A DNA stretch of 64,000 nucleotides from Brachypterus glaber (lineage: Eukaryota > Arthropoda > Insecta > Coleoptera > Kateretidae), in the NCBI GenBank assembly GCA_958510825.1, contig OY294045.1:98737234-98801233 (forward strand), written 5' to 3'. Of the stretch, positions 36,250 to 45,544 are shown piece after piece. Numbering within the stretch: the first letter of the stretch is position 1; each line of letters opens with the position of its first letter. A program made the translations under genes and the position numbers. The notes beneath the pieces are model-generated. The model did no database searches and was not told where the DNA came from. It saw nothing but the letters and a program-made list of their open reading frames with translations.

Positions 36250-36462
36250 CAGGGTGTTTTTTAACCTGAAACTTTCAAATATCTAGAATACTATGCATTT
36301 TAGAAAAAAAAAATGTGGGACAAAAGTTGTTTATTTTAATGGGGGAAACAAAATGGCTTATTGATATTTTACGGATATTTATGTTTTCCAGATCATTTCA
36401 AGGTCAACTTTGTTATTTCTAAATATAAAAAGTTTCAGGTTAAAAAAAAAGCCTATATATGA
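36247..36462. mobile_element. ACAGGGTG TIR element at the cathepsin B 5' end
   Basis: Left cagggtgttttttaacctga pairs with right sequence containing tcaggttaaaaaaaaagcc, with aactttcaaatat / atataaaaagttt inside. It lies directly before the first coding exon, within 30 bases of the ATG. Confidence 0.6.
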
Positions 36463-36732
36463 GTTGTCCACTTGCAAAACTGTCTAAGTTACATCCCTAT
36501 GAAAATTGAGATAATGGCATAATAGTATACTACTTGTATAAATCTATAATTCAAACTGTTTTTATGCAGAAAAATCATTCACTTTGGTGCGAAACAGAGT
36601 GAAAAATGTTGCAACCCTGCAAAACGTACTAAGTTACAAAAGTCCACCTGCAAACGGTGCTCTTTAAAAATCAACTTGCAAACCGGGCTAAGTTAAAATT
36701 AGCCCCCAGTCACTTATATTTCTTGAGTAAAA

Positions 36733-36735
<3 letters not shown>

Positions 36736-36787
<52 letters not shown>

Positions 36788-36788
36788 A
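36736..36788. repeat. AT dinucleotide microsatellite
   Basis: About 26 uninterrupted TA units. Confidence 0.95.
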
Positions 36789-37139
36789 ATACACCATGTC
36801 ATATCGTGTAACACTAAAGGAGCAACCGTTTTCAAAAAAAAATCAATTAAGAGGAAGTAACATTTTGTGCCACCAAAAACGTCACTTTAAAAGGCTATTA
36901 CTCCTTTAATATTAAATTTAGGTTTTTTGGTGAATAATACTTTTTTGCTGTTTTAAATGAAGAATCACAGCAATAAAAATTTATTGATGCTCTTATTTGT
37001 TCCCCATTTAATACGTCATCTACGAAGGGCTGTAGCTCAGTTCCGGACCACCCTTTTTAGAAACTTTTTTTCATATTTTTGGATGTAGAATGACCTCGTA
37101 AATTTCGGCATGGCAGTTACTGATCACCTTGTATAATAA

Positions 37140-37543
37140 TAAAAAAAATTCCAACACCACCCCTTGAGGGGCAGGGTCAGTTTTCTTGAAAATTGATATA
37201 CTGAGGTTTTTGAGGTCGCTAAAACTGAGGGGTGGAGGTGATTTTACTGAAAATTTGTATATTGGGGTTTTTAAGGTGAAAGTGAATCTGATAATAAAAA
37301 ATCCATTTCACGCGCAGAGGTGAAAAATGGGAAGGCTCTTTTAATGGGCAGTGTATTTAATTCTAGGATTCAGTTTTAGCAACTTTAAAAACCCCTATAA
37401 ACCAATTTTCACGAAAATACTGTACACATTTAAAAATAATTAACCCCCACCCCCGAGGGCGGAAGTAAAATTTTTTTATTATTAGATTTACTTTCGTCGA
37501 CCCCGAAAACCACTATATACTAGTTTTGACGAAAGTATTGAAA
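37140..37543. repeat. Degenerate repeat hosting a Penelope insertion
   Basis: Motifs such as ccccttgaggggcagggtc, gggtttttaaggtgaaagtg and acatttaaaaataattaac recur several times and continue after 38,268. The Penelope-like element is inserted within this array. The class is unknown. Confidence 0.45.
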
Positions 37544-37639
37544 ACATTTAAAAATTTTAGATTTTAAGCTTTCACGGCCATTAAGATATAAAGAACTTTC
37601 ACTTTCGGGTTTAGACCGTGTTAATGGATTTTCACTTTC

Positions 37640-37676
37640 CGACGTTTCGTCTCTTACTACTAGAGACATCTTCAGG
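37640..37676 (-). ncRNA. Hammerhead ribozyme variant (Penelope type, no stem III)
   Basis: Minus strand: CTGAAGA (37,675-37,669), then stem II GTCTCT / AGAGAC around loop AGTAGTA, then GAAA followed immediately by CGTC. The CUGANGA and GAAA cores are complete, while stem III is essentially absent. This is the form described for Penelope-associated small hammerheads that cleave as dimers. The dimeric inverted arrangement here fits that setting. Confidence 0.8.
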
Positions 37677-37718
37677 GATTAATCTGAAACTAAGTTTCGA
37701 ATCAACTTGTGTCACTAT

Positions 37719-38048
37719 TTATGACGAGTTGTGGTTATTCACCCGTGACGAGGTTTTTCCTATCAAAGACTTCCATATTGCAGGTAAGTGGTAACCAGTG
37801 TCCCGATTGATATTGTTAGGATGCTTGATGATTTCTATCGATTCCCGTATCTTCCTTGGCATTTTTCTGTTTTCTGTTAATATTTGTTTTGTTTCAGACA
37901 AATTGATTTTATGACCTGTTTCATGTACATGTTCGGCTACTGCCGATAAGGAAATTTGTTTCTTTCTTATATTGCGCTCATGCTCTTGAAGTCTTGTAGA
38001 AATTTTTCTCTTAGTTTCACCTATGTAAACCGTACCACAGGAGCAGGG
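37719..38048 (-). CDS. Penelope-like element GIY-YIG endonuclease domain, partial
   Basis: 109 residues plus stop, open from the inversion breakpoint. It starts PCSCGTVYIGETKRK: the Cys pair and VYIG belong to the GIY-YIG nuclease of Penelope retroelements, which nicks target DNA to prime reverse transcription. ISTRLQEHERNI supplies the conserved Arg of the GIY-YIG fold. AVAEHVHETGHKI supplies the His pair expected after the Cys pair. It ends WKSLIGKTSSRVNNHNSS. No reverse transcriptase upstream, so it is not autonomous. The frame is intact, which suggests a fairly young insertion. A 25-codon duplicate of its C-terminus lies at 38,047-38,124 on the plus strand. Confidence 0.9.
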   Translation of the reverse strand, partial: PCSCGTVYIGETKRKISTRLQEHERNIRKKQISLSAVAEHVHETGHKINLSETKQILTENRKMPRKIRESIEIIKHPNNINRDTGYHLPAIWKSLIGKTSSRVNNHNSS

Positions 38049-38167
38049 TTACCACTTACCTGCAATATGGAAGTCTTTGATAGGAAAAACCTCGTCACGG
38101 GTGAATAACCACAACTCGTCATAAATAGTGACACAAGTTGATTCGAAATTTAGTTTCAGATTAATCC

Positions 38168-38202
38168 CTGAAGATGTCTCTAGTAGTAAGAGACGAAACG
38201 TC
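38168..38202 (+). ncRNA. Hammerhead ribozyme variant, plus-strand copy
   Basis: Same motif as the minus-strand copy: CTGAAGA at 38,168-38,174, stem II GTCTCT / AGAGAC, GAAA at 38,195-38,198, then CGTC. All core bases are intact. Confidence 0.8.
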
Positions 38203-38267
38203 GGAAAGTGAAAATCCATTAACACGGTCTAAACCCGAAAGTGAAAGTTCTTTATACATTTAAAAAT

Positions 38268-38640
38268 ATTTACCTCCTTACCCCCGTGGGGGTATGTATA
38301 GTTAAAAAAAATTAATTATCAGATTCAATTTCAGAAACCTCAAAACCCCCATTATAGCAATTTTTAAGTTTGGGAAAAAATAAGTTTTTGAAAAATTTAG
38401 CACAAATACAAAAGTGTCTTAGTTAAAATACTCCTGCAAAACTGTTCTTTAAGTTTTTTTAAATAAATGCCAAATAATAACACAACATTTAAATATTTAT
38501 TAAAATTAGGTTTTACTCTCTAATAGAATCACAAATTTTCACATTCCTACCAGCTTTATTCTTAATATGAGAAACTTTCTTGATTTGCCAAATTTTGTTT
38601 TAACTTAGGAAGTTTTGCAAGTGGACTACTCATATATTTC
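38268..38640. other. Continuation of the host repeat array and AT-rich DNA
   Basis: The array seen before the Penelope insertion resumes (acctccttacccccgtggg, tcaaaacccccattatag). Then AT-rich sequence without features. Confidence 0.4.
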
Positions 38641-38649
38641 ATCAATCAA

Positions 38650-38801
38650 TTTTCCAATCATCGTACAGAGACTTTACTTCTGACGTGAATAAAGTCTAAC
38701 TTTTTTGTCAGTCAGCCTGCATGGTTGACTCTTGGTACTGAAGAGGGTCAGTAGCCCGAAACTGTAGTCTACCAATACCATTCTGTACGATGATTGGAAA
38801 A
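38650..38801 (+). mobile_element. 152-bp palindromic element carrying a hammerhead ribozyme
   Basis: Perfect 20-bp inverted termini TTTTCCAATCATCGTACAGA (38,650-38,669) and reverse complement (38,782-38,801) enclose a complete ribozyme. No coding frame. It may be a MITE, a Penelope terminal remnant of another family or a retrozyme-like unit; the sequence alone does not decide. Confidence 0.75.
38732..38775 (+). ncRNA. Complete type I hammerhead ribozyme
   Basis: Stem I TTGGTA (38,732-38,737) pairs with TACCAA (38,770-38,775). Then CTGAAGA (38,738-38,744), stem II GGG/CCC with loop TCAGTAG, and GAAA (38,758-38,761). Stem III ACT/AGT has a two-base loop and is followed by the cleavage base C at 38,769 after GT (a GUC site). 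All invariant positions of the family (CUGANGA, GAAA, NUH) are filled and the open end is in stem I, hence type I. The small stem III resembles retroelement-borne hammerheads. Confidence 0.85.
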
Positions 38802-39124
38802 GAGATTTATGGAGTATTTAATACTTCTATAATTTTAAATAAAATTTAAAAATTGACGGAAAGAACAGAGCGCGAATGATTCCTTCCACTTTCGTCGGAG
38901 ACTTTCTTTCGTGCGGAGGACTATAACAACTATTTATTTTTATGCCAAGGCCTGAAACTAGGTCAAAACAGGCAATTTTAGAAACTACGCAGTTTTAGGC
39001 TGCAGTGCAGTCAATGCGTACAAAAAATGCGCCTAATTTAAATAATTTTAAATAAATATTTATTTTTTAATTTATTTATTAAAAGAGTCTTTTTTTTACT
39101 TTTTAGACATTCCTTAGCGGATTA

Positions 39125-39878
39125 TACAGGGTTATTCAGAAATAAGTTCGAGAAATTTAAGAGGTGATTCTACGTTAAAGAATATGGAAAAAAGTTCCTA
39201 TAAAGTTTGGTCCGGAAATGAGCTACGGCTCTTTAAAATTGTAATGAAAATAAGGTTTTTAATTAATAACTCTTGTACCCTTTAAGCTAGAGCGACGAGC
39301 TTTCGCATGTATACTAGTATTAATAAGGGCAATACGTTTGTTAGTTATTTTTTTTTAATTTATCCAGAGGCGTGTCTAGACGGACAAAATATGTGAGGCT
39401 TAACACATTTTTGCCCCAAACTTTTTTATGTGTATTTTTTTTATTTTTTGTAATAAATGTTTTCAGTAAAAATACATAAAAAATGTGTATTTTCTCTCGT
39501 TCTAATTATGTAATAATTAAAATGTCAAATACTGTAACACTGTAGGAGCAACTGTTTTCAAAAATAAATGCAATTAAGAGGAACTAACATTTTTTGCCAC
39601 TAAAAATGTTACTTTTTAAAAATCTATAACTCCTTTAATGTTAAATTTGGGTGTTTTGGTGAAAAATACTTTTTTGCTTGGTTTTAAGTAAAGAATCGAC
39701 TTGCAGCATTAAAATTTTATTGGTGCTTTTTTTGTTCCCCATTCAATATGTCCATCTTCGAAAGGCTGCAGCTCCCTTAGGACTCATTCCCAGAGCAAAC
39801 TTTTAGGATTATTTTTCTTATTTTTTAACGTAGAATCACCTCTTAAATTTCTCGAACTTATTTCTGAATAATCCTGTA
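39125..39878. mobile_element. TACAGG TIR element, 754 bp
   Basis: The ends TACAGG..CCTGTA pair over at least 55 bp, including TTCAGAAATAAGTTCGAGAA. No transposase frame. Truncated relatives at 30.6 and 37.0 kb. Superfamily not assigned. Confidence 0.75.
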
Positions 39879-39879
39879 T

Positions 39880-40880
39880 GCAAAAAAATAATTTAATTGT
39901 ACGCAGCGCGTCAGTTTTTAAAATGATTTCATAACTTTTAGAAACTTGAATTTGGTATTTTTTTTCTAAAATATTATTTGACTCTGTACTTCATATCTGG
40001 CTATTAACAAAACTTAGTATCTTAGTTCCTAAATATATTTTTTAGTACAAAGTTTTTGCGCTCACATCAAAATAGTACTTATATTTTATCTGGATTAATA
40101 TTTTATTTGCTTTTTTTTAATAATAAAAATTTTAATTGATTTTATATTTTTTTTTAATAATAAGCAAAAGCAATATTTATTATGTTTTAAAAAATAATCT
40201 TTAAACAACTAGAGACTGTGGATTTGAAACTAGAAACCTGATAACTATAAAATCAATACAAATAAGGCAAGGTTAGTTGTAAAAAAAATAAAAAATAAAT
40301 ATTTTATGATATAAAATATAAAAAAAAATCAATTAAAAAAAAAATTAATTTAAAATTTTATTTATTTTTACTTTACATTATAAATCATTTTCATTTAAAA
40401 TCCTACTTATTTAAGTTTGTTAATGTTCTTTGTTTATATAAAAGTAAATAAATGTTGAACTTACTTTGATAAATAGTCTTGCAGATGACGTCTGATGAAC
40501 ACGTTAGTCTATTGGACTTTTACTCTAAAATGACGGCAAAATAAAGCGTATATTAAGACGGTACTAAAAGTAAATAATCATTTATCATCCGCACTACGAA
40601 ACATACAGACAGCGCCATCTATTGTTGATCCTTTGTTAGAAAATCCTGCTATGAAAGATAACATTTTCTGCTTAGCGCATTCACTTTTGTTGCAGGATTT
40701 GTTTATTTGGATACTGTTTTCCCGTATAAAAATATGAAAAGCTTAATATTTCTGCAAAATGTTTACTTTTATATAATAATAAAATCATTATTGTAAATTC
40801 GAATAGGCTATTGACCGAGGTCTTTTGGCCTTTTTACATTTATTGTTTAATTGTAAAAAAAAGATTTTTTTAAGGGTTCT
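39880..40880. other. AT-rich spacer
   Basis: Low-complexity A/T runs, especially 40,080-40,380. No exon seen. Confidence 0.4.
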
Positions 40881-40886
40881 TATTCA

Positions 40887-40994
40887 CAGGCTCGCATAAC
40901 AATGCGATGCCGTGATTGGCTTGATGTGCCGCCATTTATCTTGTAAGCCAATGACATCGCATTCTTATGTACTATGTTGTTATACGAGCTGGTG
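40887..40994. mobile_element. ATGCGATGCCGTGAT MITE, copy 2
   Basis: Inverted arms CATAACAATGCGATGCCGTG and its partner, loop gcttgatgtgccgcc. Same family as 14,677-14,802. Confidence 0.75.
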
Positions 40995-41724
40995 GATATG
41001 CCCTTACATAAGCCAACGTTAACGCTTTCCATTAAAAAAACACTAAACCAGCACAAAACCAAGCGCATGCGTAAATCGTGGAATGCGTTCCTCCCGTTAT
41101 CCCCTTCTCAAAATTAACCAAATACTAGGAATAAAATGCCCAAAAAGTGCATTGGCAAATAGAAAAATGTAAAAAAATTGAAATAAACAATTTAAATACC
41201 CTTAAATGTTATTTACTTAAGTACTTTTCATCATGAAACTAACTACACAGTTCTTGTGATTATTTAAACATATAGAAAACCGTGTTCTATAGAATATCCC
41301 TTTAAAAGAAAGCCCTCGCCCCTATTCTCTTGAATTTCCCTGAATACAATTTTATAAGTATTTTTGAACAGAATAAAATCAAAATCCCCTTTCTCATTTC
41401 CTTTTAATATTGAATAAAGATTAAGTAACTAAATTTTCTATTTATTTTAAGTGCAAAGGAAATTCTTCACCAGAAAAGAATCTTTAAATCTACTCCAAAT
41501 AATAACAAAGGCGTACTTACATATTACGTATTTTCCCGAAACTTTACAAAGCCAAAAAACGATTTGAACAAAAAAAACAACTTTATTTCAAGTTTATTCT
41601 TGAAATAAAGAAAAATATTTGCATACACTTCTGCCAAAGGTTAAATAATCACTTTTAACAAATTTTGAAATTATTTAGTAGTAAATAAACAAATCTTCTC
41701 CTATAAATTCATATAATTACGCAC

Positions 41725-41858
41725 CTATGAAAACAAAGCACACACATTCATCCTTCTGACCCCCAAAACTGACTCCCGCGCTTTTCACAAAACTCGGCCA
41801 TTCCGGCTTCCCCTCTCACACTACCGAAAATTCTAGATCCTCATTTAACAATAGACTG
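41725..41858 (-). promoter_or_regulatory. Possible 5' non-coding exon or promoter, minus strand
   Basis: A locally GC-richer 130-bp island. Read on the minus strand it has an initiator-like GCAGTC at its upstream edge (about 41,858) and a splice-donor-like CATAG|GTGCGT at 41,725. A non-coding first exon of cathepsin B (acceptor TTCCAG near 36,232) or of another minus-strand gene would fit. This rests on composition and weak motifs only. Confidence 0.25.
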
Positions 41859-42130
41859 CTCAACGAACTAAATGAACACTGCACAACACATTATTTTTTA
41901 TTTTTAATGACAACTTTTATTTATTTAATATTTATATTTTAAATCACGGATATTTAATGGATCCATTTCATGCATATATCTAGGTACCTACTTGACCTGT
42001 TCTGCAACTCTACATATAATAATGCAATACAGAATTTTCGAATTGGAAAATACTTTTAAAAATATAGAAGTTATTAAGCAAACATAAACATAAATATGCT
42101 TCAGGTGAATATCAGTGGTTACACACTTAC

Positions 42131-42295
42131 CCCATCATTGACTCCACTTGTGTCCCAAATTGGAGCAGCAAAAACTGCCGTGGGTGCAGGCCGAGGTGCT
42201 CGGCTCATCTGAGGCATCGGGACAATCGCAATAATCATCATTCACTTGGGAAAATGGGATTTTTTTACTTCCATCAAAGCATGTAAAGTCCGCTC
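42131..42295 (-). pseudogene. Glucosidase II beta, LDLa-type exon with frameshift
   Basis: After acceptor tttttag the exon reads GADFTCFDGSKKIPFSQVND, then DYCDCPDASDEPSTSACTHG and SFCCSNLGHK. This is the first cysteine-rich (LDL-receptor A-like) module of the ER glucosidase II regulatory subunit, which in intact genes retains glucosidase II in the ER for glycan trimming. After GHK the frame is lost: TGG AGT CAA TGA follows, while the next frame gives the expected VNDG just before the GTAAGT donor. The simplest explanation is a deletion of some 15-20 bases. Changes at usually conserved sites (DGSDEP to DASDEP) point to relaxed selection. A sequencing error cannot be excluded. Confidence 0.75.
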
Positions 42296-43125
42296 CTAAA
42301 AAAAAAGTTAAAAATATTTTTTTTTAGTTTTGAGCAATATTGGATAGAAGAAAGTTATAGCGGAAAACAAGCTTTTCATATTTTGATGTATTTATCCATT
42401 TTAACAGTTTTGCAATGTATTCTATTCTATTCTAATAGAAACAAAAATCGACAATGAGCACCACAAAACTTTATGTAATATAAAAATTTTAATATTTTTC
42501 CAGGTCTTAGCAAAAAAAACTGTATATGAGAAAATTTCTGGGACCCAATTAAAGTGCAATGCCAAAATGTATTTAATTTTAGTATTTTTATTATTAAAAA
42601 GAAGAAGGTTCCAAGAAAATATCCAAAATTAACGCAAATCACGTTTTTGCACCAAACTTTTTCTGCGTAACAATATGCCTACAGCACCTTTTTTGTGAAT
42701 GTTTACTCTTAAAAACTAGAGAACGCAATTTGGGGTTGCCATTGGCAACTCATTAACTATAAAATATTAAAGAAGTGGGTCTTGCAAGACCATGGTACAT
42801 AAATATATATCATTAAAATTGCATATCAAAAGTTTGTTTTTTTTTTTGGGTTAAATCTAATAGACCCATGCACTATAACCATTTGGTAGGCATGTAAAGA
42901 AATGTAGCTGAAAAAATGTTTTTAAGAAACTTAAAAAAAGAACTACGTAATTTTATCTATCCCAAAGACAAGAAATGATAAAATTAAACCATTAACTTAA
43001 AATAAATCATTATACTTAATAATAATTCTTATCTAGAAGCTAGTTATTCATTTTTTTTACACAAAATCAAGTAAAAATAAAAAAATTATGTAGAAAGTGA
43101 AGAAATTAAAAAACAAAGGACCCAC

Positions 43126-43206
43126 CTGGAATGTATAAACTAGCCAGCGATAGGGAAACTTCTCTCAGCCTAAGCACCTCGGAAGATAATATTTCACAAA
43201 TAAAAA
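43126..43206 (-). pseudogene. Glucosidase II beta, N-terminal exon
   Basis: Reads CEILSSEVLRLREVSLSLAS and then LYIPG, joined in phase 1 (CCAG|GTGGGT donor) to the next exon. It corresponds to the start of the mature protein (EV.RPRGVSL in intact family members); Gly is replaced by Glu. The same frame upstream is hydrophobic like a signal peptide (FKLFSIFYVIIVFIC) but lacks an ATG before a stop. So the start is either in an unseen exon or lost. No later exon of the gene was found towards lower coordinates. Confidence 0.65.
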
Positions 43207-43249
43207 CTATAATAACATAGAATATGCTAAATAACTTAAAATTTTTAGA

Positions 43250-43339
43250 GGATTTGGTGAACTGTTAACCATGCTGTGTGCTATAAAATTTGCAGGATTT
43301 GGTGAACTGTTAACCATGCTGTGTGCTATAAAATTTGCA
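43250..43339. repeat. 45-bp perfect tandem duplication
   Basis: The unit ggatttggtgaactgttaac continuing through tgtgctataaaatttgca occurs twice in direct succession without change, a recent event. It lies just upstream of the glucosidase II beta remnant. Confidence 0.9.
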
Positions 43340-43411
43340 ACGAATCCGTATCTTAGGCCTAGATCATTGTTATAAACGTGATCCAATAAACATTTTAAAA
43401 GTTTACAATTT

Positions 43412-43530
43412 TTTAAGTGTTACATAACATTTTTACTGACACCCACCCCCCCTCTGTAACGCGTCGTAAAGTTTTTGAGAACCCCCACACCCCCCCCCTC
43501 TAGCGCATTACATAATACTTGAACACTCCC
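43412..43530. mobile_element. GGGAACGTTCAAG MITE, degraded copy
   Basis: C-rich body and right terminus cattacataatacttgaac; the left terminus is degraded. It adjoins an intact copy three bases later. Confidence 0.6.
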
Positions 43531-43533
43531 ATA

Positions 43534-43688
43534 GGGAATGTTCAAGTATTACATAACGCTTCTAGGGGGGGTGGGGGTCATTTTGGAGTGTTACGCCCAT
43601 GTTAATGGTATATGAAAATAGTGTTACAGTGGGGGTGTGGGGGTCCAAAATGATAAAAATTTACGTTACGTAATACTTGAACGTTCCC
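43534..43688. mobile_element. GGGAACGTTCAAG MITE, complete copy 2
   Basis: Inverted ends GGGAA(T/C)GTTCAAGTATTAC, flanked on both sides by ATA (43,531-43,533 and 43,689-43,691), a clean 3-bp target duplication. On the minus strand it starts eight bases into the intron after the exon donor at 43,697. Confidence 0.8.
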
Positions 43689-43696
43689 ATACTTAC

Positions 43697-43877
43697 TTCT
43701 TTCATATGCAGTGTATATCGTATTCTTGATAGCATTTTCAGTAAACCCATCAATACTAGTAACAGGCCTCTTAATGGTTTTGTTTTTGACTGGTGGTTCC
43801 ATTGCTACACCACTGTTTTGAAGTGCAGAAATTCTGTTTACAGCTCCTATGCTTATACCAAGAGCCAAACTAACCCA
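43697..43877 (-). CDS. Helix-turn-helix transposase-like protein, exon 2
   Basis: Reads WVSLALGISIGAVNRISALQ, a helix-turn-helix (LALGISIGAVNRI), then VTSIDGFTENAIKNTIYTAY. The pattern of an HTH followed by a SxDxFxxxxIxxxIYxxY helix is typical of the N-terminal part of Tc1/IS630-like DDE transposases and proteins derived from them (family knowledge). It ends at a perfect donor AGAA|GTAAGT. No following exon with a DDE catalytic domain was seen, so it is truncated or the next exon is far away. A nested MITE occupies the start of the following intron. Confidence 0.55.
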
Positions 43878-43917
43878 CTAAAAATTAATTTTAAAGTTAA
43901 TTGAATTATTTAAACAC

Positions 43918-44046
43918 AAAAATGTATTGCTCTCCTCTCTCACATTGTTTAGGGATAAATGGACCATTAATGTCTTGTTCCTCCTCAAAAAAACGTGTTA
44001 AAGAAGCCTCTAACTCTTTGACCTCCACACTTAAATGTTTTGGCAT
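43918..44046 (-). CDS. Helix-turn-helix transposase-like protein, exon 1
   Basis: The ATG at 44,046 opens MPKHLSVEVKELEASLTRFF and then EEEQDINGPFIPKQCERGEQ. A 40-base intron with a weak donor (GTGTTT) and a tttttag acceptor would join it in phase 0 to exon 2, giving a frame through the helix-turn-helix. The join is inferred; without it the frame stops four codons later. The NGP..P...ERG stretch before the HTH matches the usual order in this transposase group. Confidence 0.45.
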
Positions 44047-44360
44047 TTTAAAAATTGCAAAACAAACAACAATAGTAAAAAAAAAAACACAACAAAACAG
44101 AGAAACAATGTATAAAAACAAAGTTTTTGCTTTGAAAAAAACAGTTTTGGTTTGGAAAAACTCAGATTTTTAATAGGTTATTAAAAAATAACACAAAAAG
44201 CAAAAAAGAATACGTTTAGAACTTGGGAAAATTATTAAAATAAATCGAAAAATATAAACTTTAACCTGAAAATACTTGTCAAACGCCCAAAAGTCACCAG
44301 GCAACGTTGCACAGGTTACGTTGCCAAGTCTAATTTAGAATCACAAACTTCCTGTATGTT

Positions 44361-44676
44361 TATACACCGGCACACAAAAAAAAAAATTGTCTGTACACCG
44401 GGCGCCACCTATCTACGGGCATGTTTTTCGACCCGCTGAATACGAATTTCAAGTCAGTTTAGGCCGTCCACCCTTCAATTTCGAGTAAAAATTTTTTTTT
44501 CTTGCCAAAACATCGAATTTTCGCTATTTTTTGGGTTTTTTTTGCAATTTACTCGAAATTGAAGGCTGGACGGCCTAAACTGACTTGAAATTCGTATTCA
44601 GCGGGTCGAAAAACATGCCCGTAGATAGGTGGTGCCCGGTGTACAGACAATTTTTTTTTTTTGTGTGCCGGTGTAT
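44361..44676. mobile_element. Near-perfect 316-bp hairpin element
   Basis: Arms of about 125 bp beginning TATACACCGGCACACAAAA are almost identical inverted copies around a spacer of about 60 bases. Ends at TA suggest a TA target. High arm identity suggests recent insertion. The arms contain CCGCTGAATACGAATTTC, similar to the palindrome at 11.26 kb. Confidence 0.85.
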
Positions 44677-44679
44677 ATT

Positions 44680-45540
44680 GAAATATATTTTTTTAAATTA
44701 AAAAACTGTTATTCCAAGGTATGTTTAAATATAAATATTTAACAACATAATTAATTTTAGATTTTTATATCATATGAATAAAACTTTTAAATAAAATGAA
44801 TTCAATAATATTTAATCTGGCAACAAGGCACACTCCTAAAAAAAACCGTCAATTCGCTTTAGCTTTTTGATTCTCTATAGGCGTTGTTTTTGGTTTCAAA
44901 TTGCATAAAAAATACAACAAAAATGTTAAAATGAACGTATTTTAACTAGGCAATGTTTAGATAGATTTAAATATGTGTATGAGAAGTTAACTACAATTCG
45001 TCTTATTGATCGGGTGTTTACATGTTCACCATTCACAAGGTAATTTTTCTTTTCACAAAATCATGAATTTATAAATTAAGCAAATAAGTAGTGTATGTGG
45101 TATATACGGGATAGGAGACACCTATTAAGGATTTCGCTCCATGATGGTTAGAATGTTACCCCATTCAAAGGGGGTAGTTTATAATCTTCCTCCATGATAA
45201 TCTTTGTTTTATATATCTCTCCTTTTCTATTTGCAAATGACAGAAAAAGACAGACCAATTAAGTTCTTGTTCAAAACCAGTTACATCCACTTTTCTTATT
45301 GTGGATATATCTGGCTTTAAACCCGAACCCCTCATTTGTTCTGTGTGTATGAAATATTAATCCACATTATGGAATGACAGTAGATTGTTGAACATTTTAC
45401 TTGAGTACCAGTAATACACAGTCGGTACCGAGGGGCTTACCACGAGTAAATCTTTTGTACAAGCCAAAGGAACTCAAGAAGTCAGAAACAATTATTATTT
45501 ATTACCCATGTGCATTAACGTTTTTATTTTCAAACTAGAT
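44680..45540. other. Spacer
   Basis: AT-rich, no exon or bounded repeat recognised. Confidence 0.4.
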
Positions 45541-45544
45541 GAGC

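Larger units (their letters stand above)
37556..38255 (-). mobile_element. Penelope-like element, head-to-head inverted dimer
   Basis: A 700-bp insertion flanked by a 12-bp target duplication ACATTTAAAAAT (37,544-37,555 and 38,256-38,267). The minus-strand copy carries the endonuclease domain and its 3' region. A shorter plus-strand copy starts at 38,047 with the same last 25 codons and 3' region, so the two 3' ends point outwards. Both 3' regions contain a hammerhead variant. Inverted terminal organisation and ribozymes are known Penelope traits. The reverse transcriptase part is missing. Confidence 0.9.
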
